DNA of 26,097 nucleotides from contig JAHHSJ010000026.1 of the NCBI GenBank assembly GCA_020025295.1, forward strand, positions 1-26,097. Direction: 5' to 3'. Origin of the DNA: Oscillospiraceae bacterium. GTDB taxonomy: Bacteria > Bacillota > Clostridia > Oscillospirales > Oscillospiraceae. This document shows positions 1 to 8,080 of this stretch, in pieces. The first letter of the stretch is position 1; each line of letters begins with the position of its first letter. The position numbers and the translations under genes were made by a program. The notes under the pieces are model-generated. The model saw nothing but the letters and a program-made list of their open reading frames with translations. It made no database searches and was not told the origin of the DNA.

Positions 1-1136
1 GCAGGATAAAGCCACTCCTGCAGATGGTTGCGAGCCTTGTCCCAGTCCAGCGCCAAGACAGACATACCCTTCACCTTTTCGTCGGTAAACTCGTTGTCCA
101 TGGGCAGACGATAGCTCTGAAGGTTTTCGATTCCCATATTGTAGAACTCGGTACCCAGAGAAACAATGTCCAGATTATTCATGTCAGTTTCAATGCAGTC
201 CATCACAGAATCCATCAGCGTCCAGATCTCCGGCAAGGACTTCTTCATCATCTTCTCGTAGACCTTGGTCAGCACGATACGCTGTCTTGCGGTACGGCCG
301 AAGTCATTGGCTTCGGTGCCGGTGCTGACATATCTGGCTCTGGCATAGCACAACGCCGTTTCACCGGTCAACAGGTTGGTGCCTTCCTTCAGCTTGCCTG
401 CATCGATGTAAACATCGTTCATCAGGTACTTGGCTTCCGCCTTGGTCAGCTCCACCTCAATGCCGCCCAACTGGTCGATCACCCGTTCAAAGCCCTCGAA
501 ATTCACACCTACATTATAATCAATGTGAATGCCATAGTTCTTGGCAATGGTTTCATCCAGCAATTCATAACCACCAAAGGCAAACGCTGCGTTCAGTTTG
601 TTGTTGCTGTAACCGGGAATCTGCACATAGGAATCACGCATCAGGGACACCATGGAAATCTGCTGGTTGTTTCGGTTCAGACTCAGCACAATCATGGAGT
701 CGGAACGACCACGCTCGTCTTCCCGGGTATCTCGACCAATCAGCAGGATATTCACCACGTCCTGATCCTTCAGCACATTTGCCGATGTAAAGTCCATATC
801 CGAATCCTTCATGGTATCCAGCAGCGTATCACTGTCACGCTCAAAATCCTCGTCCGAGGCATCAATGCGGTCTTCATCGCCGATCCGGTCAATGCCGTTG
901 AGCTTCATCCATAGCAGTCCACCCAACAGACAGGTCATCATGAGCAGGAATACCAGCACAACAATAATCATCCGTTTCCAGAGCGGCATACGCCGCTTGG
1001 TCTTTTTGCCGGTATGACGGCCCTCTTCAGAGTGGCGGCCTCTGCCCTCTTCGTAGTTCTCGGCCCGTCTTCTTCTGGGCTGTTCTTCCTCAAAATACGC
1101 CCCGCGGTCCCTGCGGGAATTCTTTCGTTTGGACAT
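1..1136 (-). CDS. LytR-CpsA-Psr (LCP) family cell-wall ligase, 3' end cut by window edge
   Basis: LCP proteins transfer undecaprenyl-linked glycopolymers (teichoic acid or capsule) onto peptidoglycan on the outside of the membrane. The 378 visible residues begin with a charged, Arg/Glu-rich cytoplasmic tail (1-55), then one membrane segment (about 56-78), then the extracellular LCP domain from about 126. Family signatures are visible: NILLIGRDTRE (129-139), RSDSM (144-148), SLMRDSYVQIPG (164-175) and the late LCP block DFGRTARQR (278-286). The start is ATG at 1136 with AGAGGT just upstream. The gene is divergent from dnaK and no partner is visible. The C-terminus runs off the window at position 1, so total length and any extra C-terminal domain are unknown. 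The family call is firm; the polymer substrate cannot be told. Confidence 0.9.
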   Translation of the reverse strand, partial: MSKRKNSRRDRGAYFEEEQPRRRRAENYEEGRGRHSEEGRHTGKKTKRRMPLWKRMIIVVLVFLLMMTCLLGGLLWMKLNGIDRIGDEDRIDASDEDFERDSDTLLDTMKDSDMDFTSANVLKDQDVVNILLIGRDTREDERGRSDSMIVLSLNRNNQQISMVSLMRDSYVQIPGYSNNKLNAAFAFGGYELLDETIAKNYGIHIDYNVGVNFEGFERVIDQLGGIEVELTKAEAKYLMNDVYIDAGKLKEGTNLLTGETALCYARARYVSTGTEANDFGRTARQRIVLTKVYEKMMKKSLPEIWTLMDSVMDCIETDMNNLDIVSLGTEFYNMGIENLQSYRLPMDNEFTDEKVKGMSVLALDWDKARNHLQEWLYP

Positions 1137-1239
1137 AATTACCTCTTTTCTTATACCTGTCATTTCCTACCATGCCGCACAATTGGCGGGCAATATGCTT
1201 TATTTCAAGCCGACTTACTTTCGTGTCGGTACTTTCACC

Positions 1240-1267
1240 AGTATAACCGATATTGGATGCATTGTAA
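1240..1267 (-). promoter_or_regulatory. Candidate promoter of the LCP gene
   Basis: Read on the minus strand, TTACAA (1267-1262), a 16-base spacer and TATACT (1245-1240) form a sigma-A-like pair. The -10 is good and the -35 weak (3 of 6). It would give a leader of about 100 bases. This is inference from motif match only. Confidence 0.35.
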
Positions 1268-1379
1268 TGCTAATCTTCTCTTCCGTCAAGCCACGCTTAT
1301 TTACATTCTCGTTCTATTGCATAATTGCACCGTCTTTCTTTTGCCGTTCCTAGGTTATTTTTACAAATATTAAAAAAAC

Positions 1380-1406
1380 TTAACAAAATCTTCATTTCTC
1401 TATGAT
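1380..1406 (+). promoter_or_regulatory. Candidate promoter of dnaK
   Basis: TTAACA (1380-1385) and TATGAT (1401-1406) resemble a sigma-A promoter, but the spacer is only 15 bases. The hexamers are the best pair in the region and lie about 50 bases before the start codon. No CIRCE-type heat-shock operator overlaps it. Confidence 0.35.
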
Positions 1407-1455
1407 AGGATGACCCCATTAAGATTTACCAGATTCCAAAAAGGAGGTTCGTGTC

Positions 1456-3225
1456 ATGGCTATTATCGGTATTGATTTGGGCACGACCAACAGCTGTGTT
1501 TCCGTATTGGAAGGCGGAAAACCTGTCATTATTCCCAACGCAGAAGGCGGAAGAACCACCCCCTCTGTCGTTGCTTTTACAAAAAACGGGGAGCGGCTTG
1601 CCGGTGATCTGGCCCGGCGTCAGGCGGTTACCAACAGCGATGGAACCGTTTCCTCCATTAAGCGCAAGATGGGCTCAGACTACCGGGTGGAGCTGGGCGG
1701 CAAAAAACGCACGCCTCAGGAGGTTTCCGCTCTGCTTCTGCAAAAACTCAAGCAGGATGCAGAAAGCTATCTGGGCGCTCCCGTCACCGAGGCCGTCATT
1801 ACCGTCCCTGCCTATTTTAACGACGCTCAGCGACAGGCCACCAAAGACGCCGGCCGCATTGCCGGACTGACGGTACGGCGTATCATCAACGAACCCACGG
1901 CGGCCGCCCTTGCCTATGGTCTGGACCACGAGGAGAATCAGAAAATCATGGTCTACGACTTTGGCGGCGGCACTTTCGATGTATCGGTCATTGAAATCGG
2001 CGAAGGCGTGATCGAAGTTCTGGCCGTTTCCGGCGATAATCAGCTGGGCGGCGATGACTTTGACCACCGTCTGGCCAGCTATTTGGTCAGTGAGTTCAAA
2101 ATTGCCAACAAAATCAATCTGCAAAAAGACCCGGTGGCAATGCAGCGTGTGCTGGAGGCCGCCGAAAAGGCAAAAATCGAGCTTTCTACCAATCAGACCG
2201 CTACGGTCAGCCTTCCCTTCCTCGCTCAGAACAAATCCGGCCCCATTCACATGGAGCAGACGGTCACTCGTCAGAAATTCAATGACCTGACCCGAGACTT
2301 GGTGGAACGCACCTCTATGCCGGTTCAGACTGCTCTCAACGACGCCGGTCTTTCCATTTCTCAGATCAGCAAGGTGCTGATGGTGGGCGGCTCTACCCGA
2401 ATGCCTGCGGTCATCGACCATGTACAGCGCATGACCGGTATGCGACCCTGCCGCAATCTGAATCCGGACGAATGTGTGGCCATGGGTGCTGCCATTCAGG
2501 GCGGCTCTCTGGGCGGACTGGCTCCGGCTCCCTTCGGCGGTGATCTGCTCCTGCTGGATGTGACCCCTCTCTCCCTCTCGATCGAAACTATGGGCGGTGT
2601 TGCCACCCGTCTGATCGAGCGCAACACCAAGCTTCCCGTCCGGTACGCTCAGATTTTCACGACCGCTTCCCCCTTCCAGACCTCGGTGGAGGTCCATGTG
2701 CTTCAGGGCGAGCGTCCCATGGCTAAAGACAACAAGACCATCGGCAAATTCCGGCTCACCGGCATCAAGTGTGCGCCTCAGGGCGTTCCCCAGATTGAGG
2801 TGGTCTTTGATATTGACCCCAACGGCATCCTGCGTGTATCCGCAAAGGATCTGAGCACCGGTCGTGCTCAGGAAATCACCATCACTGCCAGTTCTAACCT
2901 CTCAGAATCGGAAATTAACGAGGCTATTCAGGACGCTCAGCAATACGCCCAGCAGGACGGTCTCCGCCGCACCTGCGTAGATGAGCGCAACGAAGCCGAG
3001 CGGATGGTGGCTATCGTCAACAAGGCTCTGCGTCAGCAGGGCAAGGGCATGGACCGCAAGCTGGTCAAGCAGCTGAAAAACGAGCTGAGTGCTGTCACAA
3101 AGGCCGCCTCTCATATTCGCCCCGACAAGCCTACTGAGGATATGCTTCAAGACCTCCGTCTGGCAGTTCATGTGCTGAAGTACTCCTCCGCAGTTTCTAC
3201 ACTGGGGGTGAACCTGAATGGTTAA
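1456..3225 (+). CDS. dnaK: Hsp70 chaperone DnaK (stand-alone copy)
   Basis: This is an ATP-dependent Hsp70 chaperone of the cytoplasm. The 589-residue product has the nucleotide-binding domain (about 1-355), with the phosphate loop GIDLGTTNS (5-13), the NEPTAAALAYGL block and the adenosine-contact motif VGGSTRMPAV. The interdomain linker LLLLDVTPLSLSIE and a beta-type substrate-binding domain follow. The C-terminal lid is present, but the protein is shorter than most DnaK (about 605-640 residues) and lacks the usual acidic tail. AAAAGGAGG sits 8 bases before the ATG. Unlike the classic hrcA-grpE-dnaK-dnaJ operon, no grpE or dnaJ flanks it. A 100-residue gene overlaps its 3' end instead. It could be the only dnaK or a paralogue specialised for particular clients; the odd context and short tail favour a paralogue. 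Confidence 0.93.
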   Translation: MAIIGIDLGTTNSCVSVLEGGKPVIIPNAEGGRTTPSVVAFTKNGERLAGDLARRQAVTNSDGTVSSIKRKMGSDYRVELGGKKRTPQEVSALLLQKLKQDAESYLGAPVTEAVITVPAYFNDAQRQATKDAGRIAGLTVRRIINEPTAAALAYGLDHEENQKIMVYDFGGGTFDVSVIEIGEGVIEVLAVSGDNQLGGDDFDHRLASYLVSEFKIANKINLQKDPVAMQRVLEAAEKAKIELSTNQTATVSLPFLAQNKSGPIHMEQTVTRQKFNDLTRDLVERTSMPVQTALNDAGLSISQISKVLMVGGSTRMPAVIDHVQRMTGMRPCRNLNPDECVAMGAAIQGGSLGGLAPAPFGGDLLLLDVTPLSLSIETMGGVATRLIERNTKLPVRYAQIFTTASPFQTSVEVHVLQGERPMAKDNKTIGKFRLTGIKCAPQGVPQIEVVFDIDPNGILRVSAKDLSTGRAQEITITASSNLSESEINEAIQDAQQYAQQDGLRRTCVDERNEAERMVAIVNKALRQQGKGMDRKLVKQLKNELSAVTKAASHIRPDKPTEDMLQDLRLAVHVLKYSSAVSTLGVNLNG

Positions 3226-3520
3226 GCTGGAAATCGAGCTGGAAGAGCTGGATTACAATATGCTGATCGACAATTTCCTCCCTCAGCTTTCTCAGCATCT
3301 CCGTGCCTCCGGCAATCCCATCGGGATGCTGCTTTCCAACGGCATGGGCTCTACCATGGCAAAAGGCGTGCTTCGCACCCTCAGTCAGGAGCAAAAGGAT
3401 CAGCTCACCTGCGACATCCTGAACAGCAACAAGGAAAAGCTGATTTCCTCTCTGGAAGAGGGATTGGAGCAGAAGGGATTTCACCTGAAAGTTCATTCTG
3501 CGGCAGCTTCGGCCAAGTAA
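3218..3520 (+). CDS. Hypothetical 100-residue protein, translationally coupled to dnaK
   Basis: I do not recognise this family. The product is a small, soluble-looking, mostly helical protein, acidic at its N-terminus (MVKLEIELEELDYN) with a short Lys/Ala C-terminus, and without membrane segment or signal peptide. Its ATG lies 8 bases inside the dnaK reading frame, and GGGGGTGA just upstream serves as ribosome binding site, so the two are probably translated together. The terminator at 3587 closes the unit. A role with DnaK, for example as a dedicated co-chaperone or client, is suggested by the overlap alone and is only inference. Confidence 0.75.
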   Translation: MVKLEIELEELDYNMLIDNFLPQLSQHLRASGNPIGMLLSNGMGSTMAKGVLRTLSQEQKDQLTCDILNSNKEKLISSLEEGLEQKGFHLKVHSAAASAK

Positions 3521-3586
3521 ATCTGCCACACTGACGCAAAAGACAGATCATATCCGGGCACGCCCCAGAAGGAAGTTTTCTAAGAG

Positions 3587-3633
3587 ATACGGTACAACCC
3601 CATTTGGGGGCTGTACCGTATTTTCTCTTTTTT
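3587..3633 (+). terminator. Rho-independent terminator of the dnaK unit
   Basis: A 10-bp perfect outer stem (ATACGGTACA at 3587-3596 against TGTACCGTAT at 3612-3621) continues through a small bulge into CCCC/GGGG around an ATTT loop. It is followed by a T-rich tract (3621-3633). Confidence 0.88.
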
Positions 3634-3745
3634 GTGATGCAGATGAACATTCCAAATCATTTTGATCACCTCATCACACCCGATAGCATCGTGCTTTTAG
3701 GAGGGCTGCTGGATTTGCTGGTCTGGTCTTCCCACTGGGCAAAGA

Positions 3746-3793
3746 TAAAAAACGCCGAGGTCGGTTCGTTTTGAACCTTCCTCGGCATTTTTT
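3746..3793. terminator. Bidirectional terminator
   Basis: The stem GCCGAGG (3754-3760) with CCTCGGC (3780-3786) encloses a second pairing GGTTC/GAACC around a TTTT-type loop. T6 follows on the plus strand (3788-3793) and an A-run at 3746-3752 gives a T tract on the minus strand. It lies just past the stop of the minus-strand YcxB-like gene, whose main terminator it probably is. Confidence 0.87.
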
Positions 3794-3813
3794 GTTTCAG
3801 AATTGCTCAGCAC

Positions 3814-4308
3814 TTACTTTTTCGCTATTTGTTCCCGCAGGTATGTCATGCAGGCATCTGCGTCGCCTTCAACAAAGCCGTCTTTCTTCAGCGCCGCCAG
3901 CATATCTCCGGCAATAAACAGGATATAGAAGGATTTTGACTCCTCGATCTTGACTACATCAGAAAAAGAAATCGTTTTTTCCCTTTTTGCAGCGGTAACC
4001 TTCAGTGCATCCCCCACCTCTACACGAACCGAGCGGTCCCCATCGGGGCAGAGCACCCGGAGGCGCTCTTTTTCTCTTTTAATGATGCTGTTCTTCTTGA
4101 TCTTGGCAAACACAATAAGGAAAACCGCCGCCAATTCATAGACGAGGTCAAGGAGATTGCCAGATATAATGGCAGGAACCAAAAACAGCACCACGCAAAC
4201 GGCAACTATGATATTTACTTTTCTAAACTTTCGACTCCACCCGACCCCGACAATTTCCTCGGTAGCCGCGTCATCTTGCAAGTATTCATTGACAAAGTGA
4301 TCCATCAT
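3814..4308 (-). CDS. YcxB-like small membrane protein
   Basis: A 164-residue protein with two hydrophobic segments near the N-terminus (about residues 32-50 and 52-70), then a cytoplasmic domain. The block ISFSDVVKIEESKSFYILF followed by a conserved-looking Lys/Phe segment resembles the YcxB-like domain of Firmicutes; the biochemical role of that family is not established. An upstream in-frame start at 4371 exists but lies inside the -10 box of the promoter at 4371-4399. GGAGGAG at 4318-4312 points to the ATGATG at 4308/4305. The gene has its own promoter and shares no operon. The membrane topology is clear; the family match is by eye. Confidence 0.72.
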   Translation of the reverse strand: MMDHFVNEYLQDDAATEEIVGVGWSRKFRKVNIIVAVCVVLFLVPAIISGNLLDLVYELAAVFLIVFAKIKKNSIIKREKERLRVLCPDGDRSVRVEVGDALKVTAAKREKTISFSDVVKIEESKSFYILFIAGDMLAALKKDGFVEGDADACMTYLREQIAKK

Positions 4309-4370
4309 TTGCTCCTCCCATCCGGTATTTTTCAAATTTGTGTGGGCAATGCACCCTGTTTTTTGATTCA

Positions 4371-4399
4371 ACTATACCACGGCAAGAACCGGTAAACAA
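4371..4399 (-). promoter_or_regulatory. Promoter of the YcxB-like gene
   Basis: On the minus strand TTGTTT (4399-4394), a 17-base spacer and TATAGT (4376-4371) form a good sigma-A promoter. Transcription would begin near 4364, giving a leader of about 55 bases and excluding the longer open-frame start at 4371. Confidence 0.65.
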
Positions 4400-4519
4400 T
4401 ACCATTTTTACATGATCTTTCCAAGCGCATTTTGCATCGCAGGACGATAACGGCAGGCTCCTCCGGGCTCATTTTGCCGGTTCCCTTCTCTGAATTACCT
4501 GCCTTTCCCTTAATTTTCC

Positions 4520-4548
4520 TATTCTTTTTCCCTTTTTCGTGTTATGAT
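4520..4548 (+). promoter_or_regulatory. Candidate promoter of the CARF-nuclease unit
   Basis: TATGAT (4543-4548) preceded by a T-rich tract is the only -10-like element close to the start. The matching -35 region at 4520-4525 (TATTCT) is poor. The leader would be about 17-20 bases. Low confidence. Confidence 0.3.
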
Positions 4549-4571
4549 GAACTGCAACAGGAGGCGAGATT

Positions 4572-5765
4572 ATGGCTACAATGGTAGAACTGTATGATCG
4601 GGACGACCTGAATAATGTACTGAGTCTATTGGTTTATGCCCCGGAGCGTGTGGTATACATCGTCCCCATCGGCACCGACTGCGCTGCACTGGAACATCGG
4701 TATCAGTTTGTACTGAAACGACTTGGTATTCAAACCGAAATGGAGTTCATTCCCACGGACCCGTACAGTTTTTCCGGCCTTTGCCGGGTTCTGCTGACAA
4801 TTGCCAAACGGGATGCCGTCTGTGCTCTGGAAATGACCGGTGGAACCGATGTCTCTCTGGCTGCCATGGGTGCAGTTGCCTCCGCACATCGCCTTCCCCT
4901 ACTCCGTTTTGAATCGGACAGCAAACGCCCCCACTGGTACATTGCTCCCTGTCCCTTTGCGGAACAGCGCACACCTCGGCTCTCCTGTGAGGATTGGTTT
5001 GCTCTATATGGCGCCAAATTCTCCGCCGACGACACCCATTTTGAACCTTGGGACCTGAACGAGGAATTTTGCAGCGACATTCGGCAGCTATGGCAGTTCT
5101 GCGCTCAGGACATTCAGCTTTGGAACGAGCACTGCTTCTTCCCGGCAAAGCTTGCGGACAAAACCGGCGACCCCGACCCGCTCCGAGTATCCCTTTCCCG
5201 GGAATCGGTTGAAAAGGAACTGCACTACCCGGAATGGGACAACGCTTTTCTCGCCTATCTGCGAGAACACGGGATGATTTTGGACTGGCAGGAGTCACCT
5301 CAGCGGATTTCCTTCCGTTTTAAGAACCTACAACTTCAACGAGCTTTGAAAAAAGCAGGTAATCTGCTGGAGCTATACACCTGCTGCACCGCTCTGGGCA
5401 CCGGCCGCTTTCACGACTGCCGCCTGGGTGTTTTTATCAACTGGAACGGCATGGACACCAACCGCACCCCGGAATCCTGCACCACCAACGAGTTGGATGT
5501 CTTTGTCATTCAGGGCGTGACCCCCTACTTCATTTCCTGCAAGAACGGCGAAGTGCGAAACGACGCCCTATACGAACTGCAAAGTCTGGCTGACCAGTTT
5601 GGCGGCTGCCATGTCAAAAAGGCTTTAATATCCACTTATGTAAACCCATCCGCTGCATCCCGCACTCATTTGGCTCTGCGTGCCAAAAATATGGGCATTC
5701 GTCTGGTGGGGCAGGTCCACACCATGGACGAGCAAGCATTCCGTGCCGCTGTATTTTACGATTGA
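4572..5765 (+). CDS. Card1/Can2-like CARF-domain nuclease (DUF1887 family)
   Basis: The 397-residue product has the layout of Card1-type effectors: an N-terminal CARF (Rossmann-like) ligand-binding domain, a middle winged-helix-like part and a C-terminal PD-(D/E)XK nuclease. The CARF signature is EMTGGTDVSLAAMGA (87-101), with TGGT at 89-92. The nuclease part shows NLLELY with Glu267, NELDV with Asp309, and ISCKNG with Lys324, followed by FGGCHVKKALIST (343-355). The residue two before the Lys is Ser322 where many PD-(D/E)XK enzymes have Glu; I recall FISCKNG-like forms within this family but cannot verify that. Characterised relatives bind cyclic tetra-adenylate and cut nucleic acids. AGGAGG lies 7 bases before the ATG. 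The gene probably forms an operon with the next gene (18-base gap). No CRISPR array or cas gene is visible nearby. Confidence 0.82.
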   Translation: MATMVELYDRDDLNNVLSLLVYAPERVVYIVPIGTDCAALEHRYQFVLKRLGIQTEMEFIPTDPYSFSGLCRVLLTIAKRDAVCALEMTGGTDVSLAAMGAVASAHRLPLLRFESDSKRPHWYIAPCPFAEQRTPRLSCEDWFALYGAKFSADDTHFEPWDLNEEFCSDIRQLWQFCAQDIQLWNEHCFFPAKLADKTGDPDPLRVSLSRESVEKELHYPEWDNAFLAYLREHGMILDWQESPQRISFRFKNLQLQRALKKAGNLLELYTCCTALGTGRFHDCRLGVFINWNGMDTNRTPESCTTNELDVFVIQGVTPYFISCKNGEVRNDALYELQSLADQFGGCHVKKALISTYVNPSAASRTHLALRAKNMGIRLVGQVHTMDEQAFRAAVFYD

Positions 5766-5783
5766 TTCAAAGGAGAATCCCTC

Positions 5784-7118
5784 ATGATCCATTTCGCACA
5801 AGAAATTCTATGGCTCTTTCTCATCTACTCCTTTCTGGGCTGGGTGGGTGAAACGACCTTGGCCGCTGCCAAAAAGAAGCATCTGCTGAACCGTGGCTTT
5901 CTGAACGCACCCTTTTCCCCGATCTACGGCTGCGGCTGGCTTCTGTTCGCCCTGTTTATGCCGGGTCTGAAGGGAAACCCTTTCTTTCTCTTCCTCGGCT
6001 GCACCATTCTGGCCATGGCTCTGGAATTTTTCACCGGAAAGTTCCTGATTCACTTCACCGGTCACAAGTGGTGGGACTACTCGGACTTCCGATTCCAGTT
6101 TGACGGCATCATCTGCCTGCCCTACTCCATCCTGTGGGGCTTGTGCGGCATGGTTTGTCTGTATTTCAGCGATGCGTTTTTCCTGCGTCTGATTGCATTC
6201 ATCCCTGCCCTTTTGAGCAACACCCTGCTGCTGATTATCTACATTCTGCTGGGTTTGGACCTTCTGGTCAGCGTCGCCGCTGCGTTCCAATTCAAATTGA
6301 ATATCAAGCTGGCCTCCGATGCCTCCAAGGGCTGGAGAAAGGTGTCCAATCTTCTGGACAACGCTCTCACCCACACCGTGCAGCAGCGCATGAAAAAAGC
6401 CTATCCCACACTGAGCAAAGAGGAAGCTGCGCAGAAAGAGCAGACAGCTGTTGGAGAAAAGAAATTTGCTCAGGGTATCTGCTTCCACAAGATTTTCATG
6501 CTCTTTATGATTGCCGCCTTCCTCGGTGACATCATTGAAACGATTTTCTGCCGCATTACTGCCGGCCGTTGGATGAGCCGCAGCAGCGTGGTATTTGGCT
6601 CTTTCTCCATTGTCTGGGGACTAGGTGCAGTCATTCTGACTCTGATCCTCTACCGCCACAGAAACCGCAGCGACAGCTATGTCTTTGTCCTTGGCACGGT
6701 ACTGGGCGGCGCTTATGAGTGGTTCTGCTCCGTATTTACCGAACTGGTCTTTGGAACGGTATTCTGGGATTACAGCAAGATTCCCTTTAATCTGGGCGGA
6801 CGCATCAACCTGCTCTACTGTTTTTTCTGGGGCATCGTTTCCGTGGTTTGGCTGAAGGTCCTTTACCCCAGACTCTCCGATCTCATCGAACGGATTCCCA
6901 TGCGGCCCGGGCGTATTCTTTCTTGGGTGCTGCTGGTATTTATGTTGTTCAATGCAGCGGTTTCCGCTCTGGCCTTGAACCGTTTCAATCAGCGTCAGAC
7001 CATGGAGAATCCTCCCGCCTCCTCCATTGGTGTCATGATGGACAAATACTTCCCGGATGAGCGCATCGAGAAAATCTACCCCAACCTGATTCTGGTAGAC
7101 GAGTCGGAAGCTGGATGA
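5784..7118 (+). CDS. Duplicated CmpB/DUF1113-type membrane protein (putative ABC transporter permease)
   Basis: The 444-residue product is a multi-pass membrane protein containing two copies of the same module. The first (about 1-170) shows LIYSFLGWVGETT, then RGFLNAPFSPIYGCGW, HKWWDYSDFRF and ILWG. The second (about 230-390) shows MIAAFLGDIIETI, SFSIVWGLGA, VFWDYSKIPFNLGGRINLLYCFFWG. A soluble, charged linker (about 185-228) joins them. This matches the family annotated as putative ABC transporter permease (CmpB), whose substrate is unknown. A final membrane segment near 395-415 and a short tail complete it. It follows the CARF-nuclease by 18 bases with AGGAGA upstream, so the two are probably co-transcribed. 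Whether it acts with the nuclease is unknown; no ATPase partner is present. Confidence 0.82.
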   Translation: MIHFAQEILWLFLIYSFLGWVGETTLAAAKKKHLLNRGFLNAPFSPIYGCGWLLFALFMPGLKGNPFFLFLGCTILAMALEFFTGKFLIHFTGHKWWDYSDFRFQFDGIICLPYSILWGLCGMVCLYFSDAFFLRLIAFIPALLSNTLLLIIYILLGLDLLVSVAAAFQFKLNIKLASDASKGWRKVSNLLDNALTHTVQQRMKKAYPTLSKEEAAQKEQTAVGEKKFAQGICFHKIFMLFMIAAFLGDIIETIFCRITAGRWMSRSSVVFGSFSIVWGLGAVILTLILYRHRNRSDSYVFVLGTVLGGAYEWFCSVFTELVFGTVFWDYSKIPFNLGGRINLLYCFFWGIVSVVWLKVLYPRLSDLIERIPMRPGRILSWVLLVFMLFNAAVSALALNRFNQRQTMENPPASSIGVMMDKYFPDERIEKIYPNLILVDESEAG

Positions 7119-7120
7119 CA

Positions 7121-7162
7121 AAAAAGCGATACAGCACCTTTATTCGGTACTGTATCGCTTTT
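7121..7162. terminator. Bidirectional terminator between convergent genes
   Basis: AGCGATACAG (7125-7134) pairs with CTGTATCGCT (7150-7159), with an inner ACC/GGT pairing and a short loop. T's follow on the plus strand and the A-run at 7120-7124 supplies a T tract on the minus strand. It lies between the CmpB-like gene (plus) and the deacetylase gene (minus). Confidence 0.85.
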
Positions 7163-7169
7163 ACGCTTT

Positions 7170-7937
7170 TCAGGACACGGCACTCTGCATACCGGTATGA
7201 TCTATGGTATAATCTCCCTGCACAATCAGTTCAGACACCGGCACGAAGGTATACCCCTCCCCGGTCAGGGTGGTCAGAATTTCGTCCAATGCGTCCGGCG
7301 TATACTTGGCATCATTGTGGCAGAGGATAATGGCTCCCGGATGTACCTTATCCACAACTCTGTGCAAAATACTGTCGGCCGTGGAGGTATCCTTCCAATC
7401 CAAGGAATCCACAGACCACTGGATGGGCTCCATATCCAGCGAGCGCACTGCATTGACGGTGTCATCATTATAATCACCATACGGGAACCGAAGCAGCGTC
7501 GGACGCTTTCCCGTAATTGCCTCCACCTTATCGTTACAGGTTTCGATCTCTTTCAGCATCTCTTCTGTGGTACACTCTGTAAAATGCGGATGGGTATTGG
7601 AATGATTCATCACCTCATGTCCGGCTTCGGCCAGACGCTTCACTTCCTCCGGATAGGAATCCACCCACTGCCCCACGACAAAGAAGGTGGCATGGACATG
7701 ATGCTTGCCCAGAATCTCAATCAGACGGTCGGTATCATCGGCACCCCACGCAGCATCAAAGGAAATGGCAATTTTCTTCTCCCCCTCCGGCTGCTCCACA
7801 CAATAGATCGGCAGCTGCCGCTTGGTCGCAGAGGCCACTACGCTCGTGGGAATATTCACCGCCACCAGCATCAGAACCGCTGCCAGTGCGCAGATCACTC
7901 CCGTCCATACTTTTTTACGGATCACCAGCACTTTCAT
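7170..7937 (-). CDS. Polysaccharide deacetylase (NodB domain), membrane-anchored or secreted
   Basis: This 255-residue enzyme of carbohydrate esterase family 4 would remove N-acetyl groups from peptidoglycan or another N-acetylated glycan outside the membrane. A single N-terminal hydrophobic segment (about 11-28) serves as signal anchor. NodB motifs are all visible: SFDAAWGADD (59-68, catalytic and metal Asp), HSNTH (112-116, metal His pair), RFPYGD (150-155), QWSVDSLDW (173-181) and ILCH with His207. The SFDAAWG form is common in clostridial, sporulation-associated PdaB-like enzymes, so a spore or cell-wall role is plausible but not proven. ATG at 7937 is chosen because AAAGGGG lies 8 bases upstream; a start at 7976 would add 13 residues without support. 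It is monocistronic and divergent from glgB. Confidence 0.9.
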   Translation of the reverse strand: MKVLVIRKKVWTGVICALAAVLMLVAVNIPTSVVASATKRQLPIYCVEQPEGEKKIAISFDAAWGADDTDRLIEILGKHHVHATFFVVGQWVDSYPEEVKRLAEAGHEVMNHSNTHPHFTECTTEEMLKEIETCNDKVEAITGKRPTLLRFPYGDYNDDTVNAVRSLDMEPIQWSVDSLDWKDTSTADSILHRVVDKVHPGAIILCHNDAKYTPDALDEILTTLTGEGYTFVPVSELIVQGDYTIDHTGMQSAVS

Positions 7938-8080
7938 CCTCAAAACCCCTTTCGAAAGATATCTATGCCGGTGCACTCAAAATTAGTCTATCTTTCTTTT
8001 TAGCCCAATTCAGTCACTTTTTGCTAACTTTGCCTTTGATAAATTATCTTTATATTTCATTGCAATACTCCCAATTTCAC

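Larger units (their letters stand above)
1137..1455. other. Divergent intergenic region between the LCP gene and dnaK
   Basis: This 319-base AT-rich region separates two divergent genes and should hold both promoters. Candidates are listed separately for each strand. I looked for a CIRCE operator (the HrcA inverted repeat with TTAGCACTC half-sites) and did not see one. Short open frames on the plus strand here have no ribosome binding site or recognisable product and are not called. Confidence 0.6.

Noticed and set aside
1137..1455. Possible CIRCE/HrcA operator before dnaK
   Set aside because: No TTAGCACTC/GAGTGCTAA pair or near match is present.
3637..3774. A 45-codon plus-strand frame between the two terminators, with reasonable amino-acid make-up
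   Set aside because: There is no ribosome binding site, the start follows directly on the T tract of the dnaK terminator, and the stop lies inside the next terminator stem. I keep it as a chance frame or remnant.
4309..4371. Longer start for the YcxB-like protein
   Set aside because: The start codon would overlap the -10 box; the ribosome binding site points to 4308/4305.
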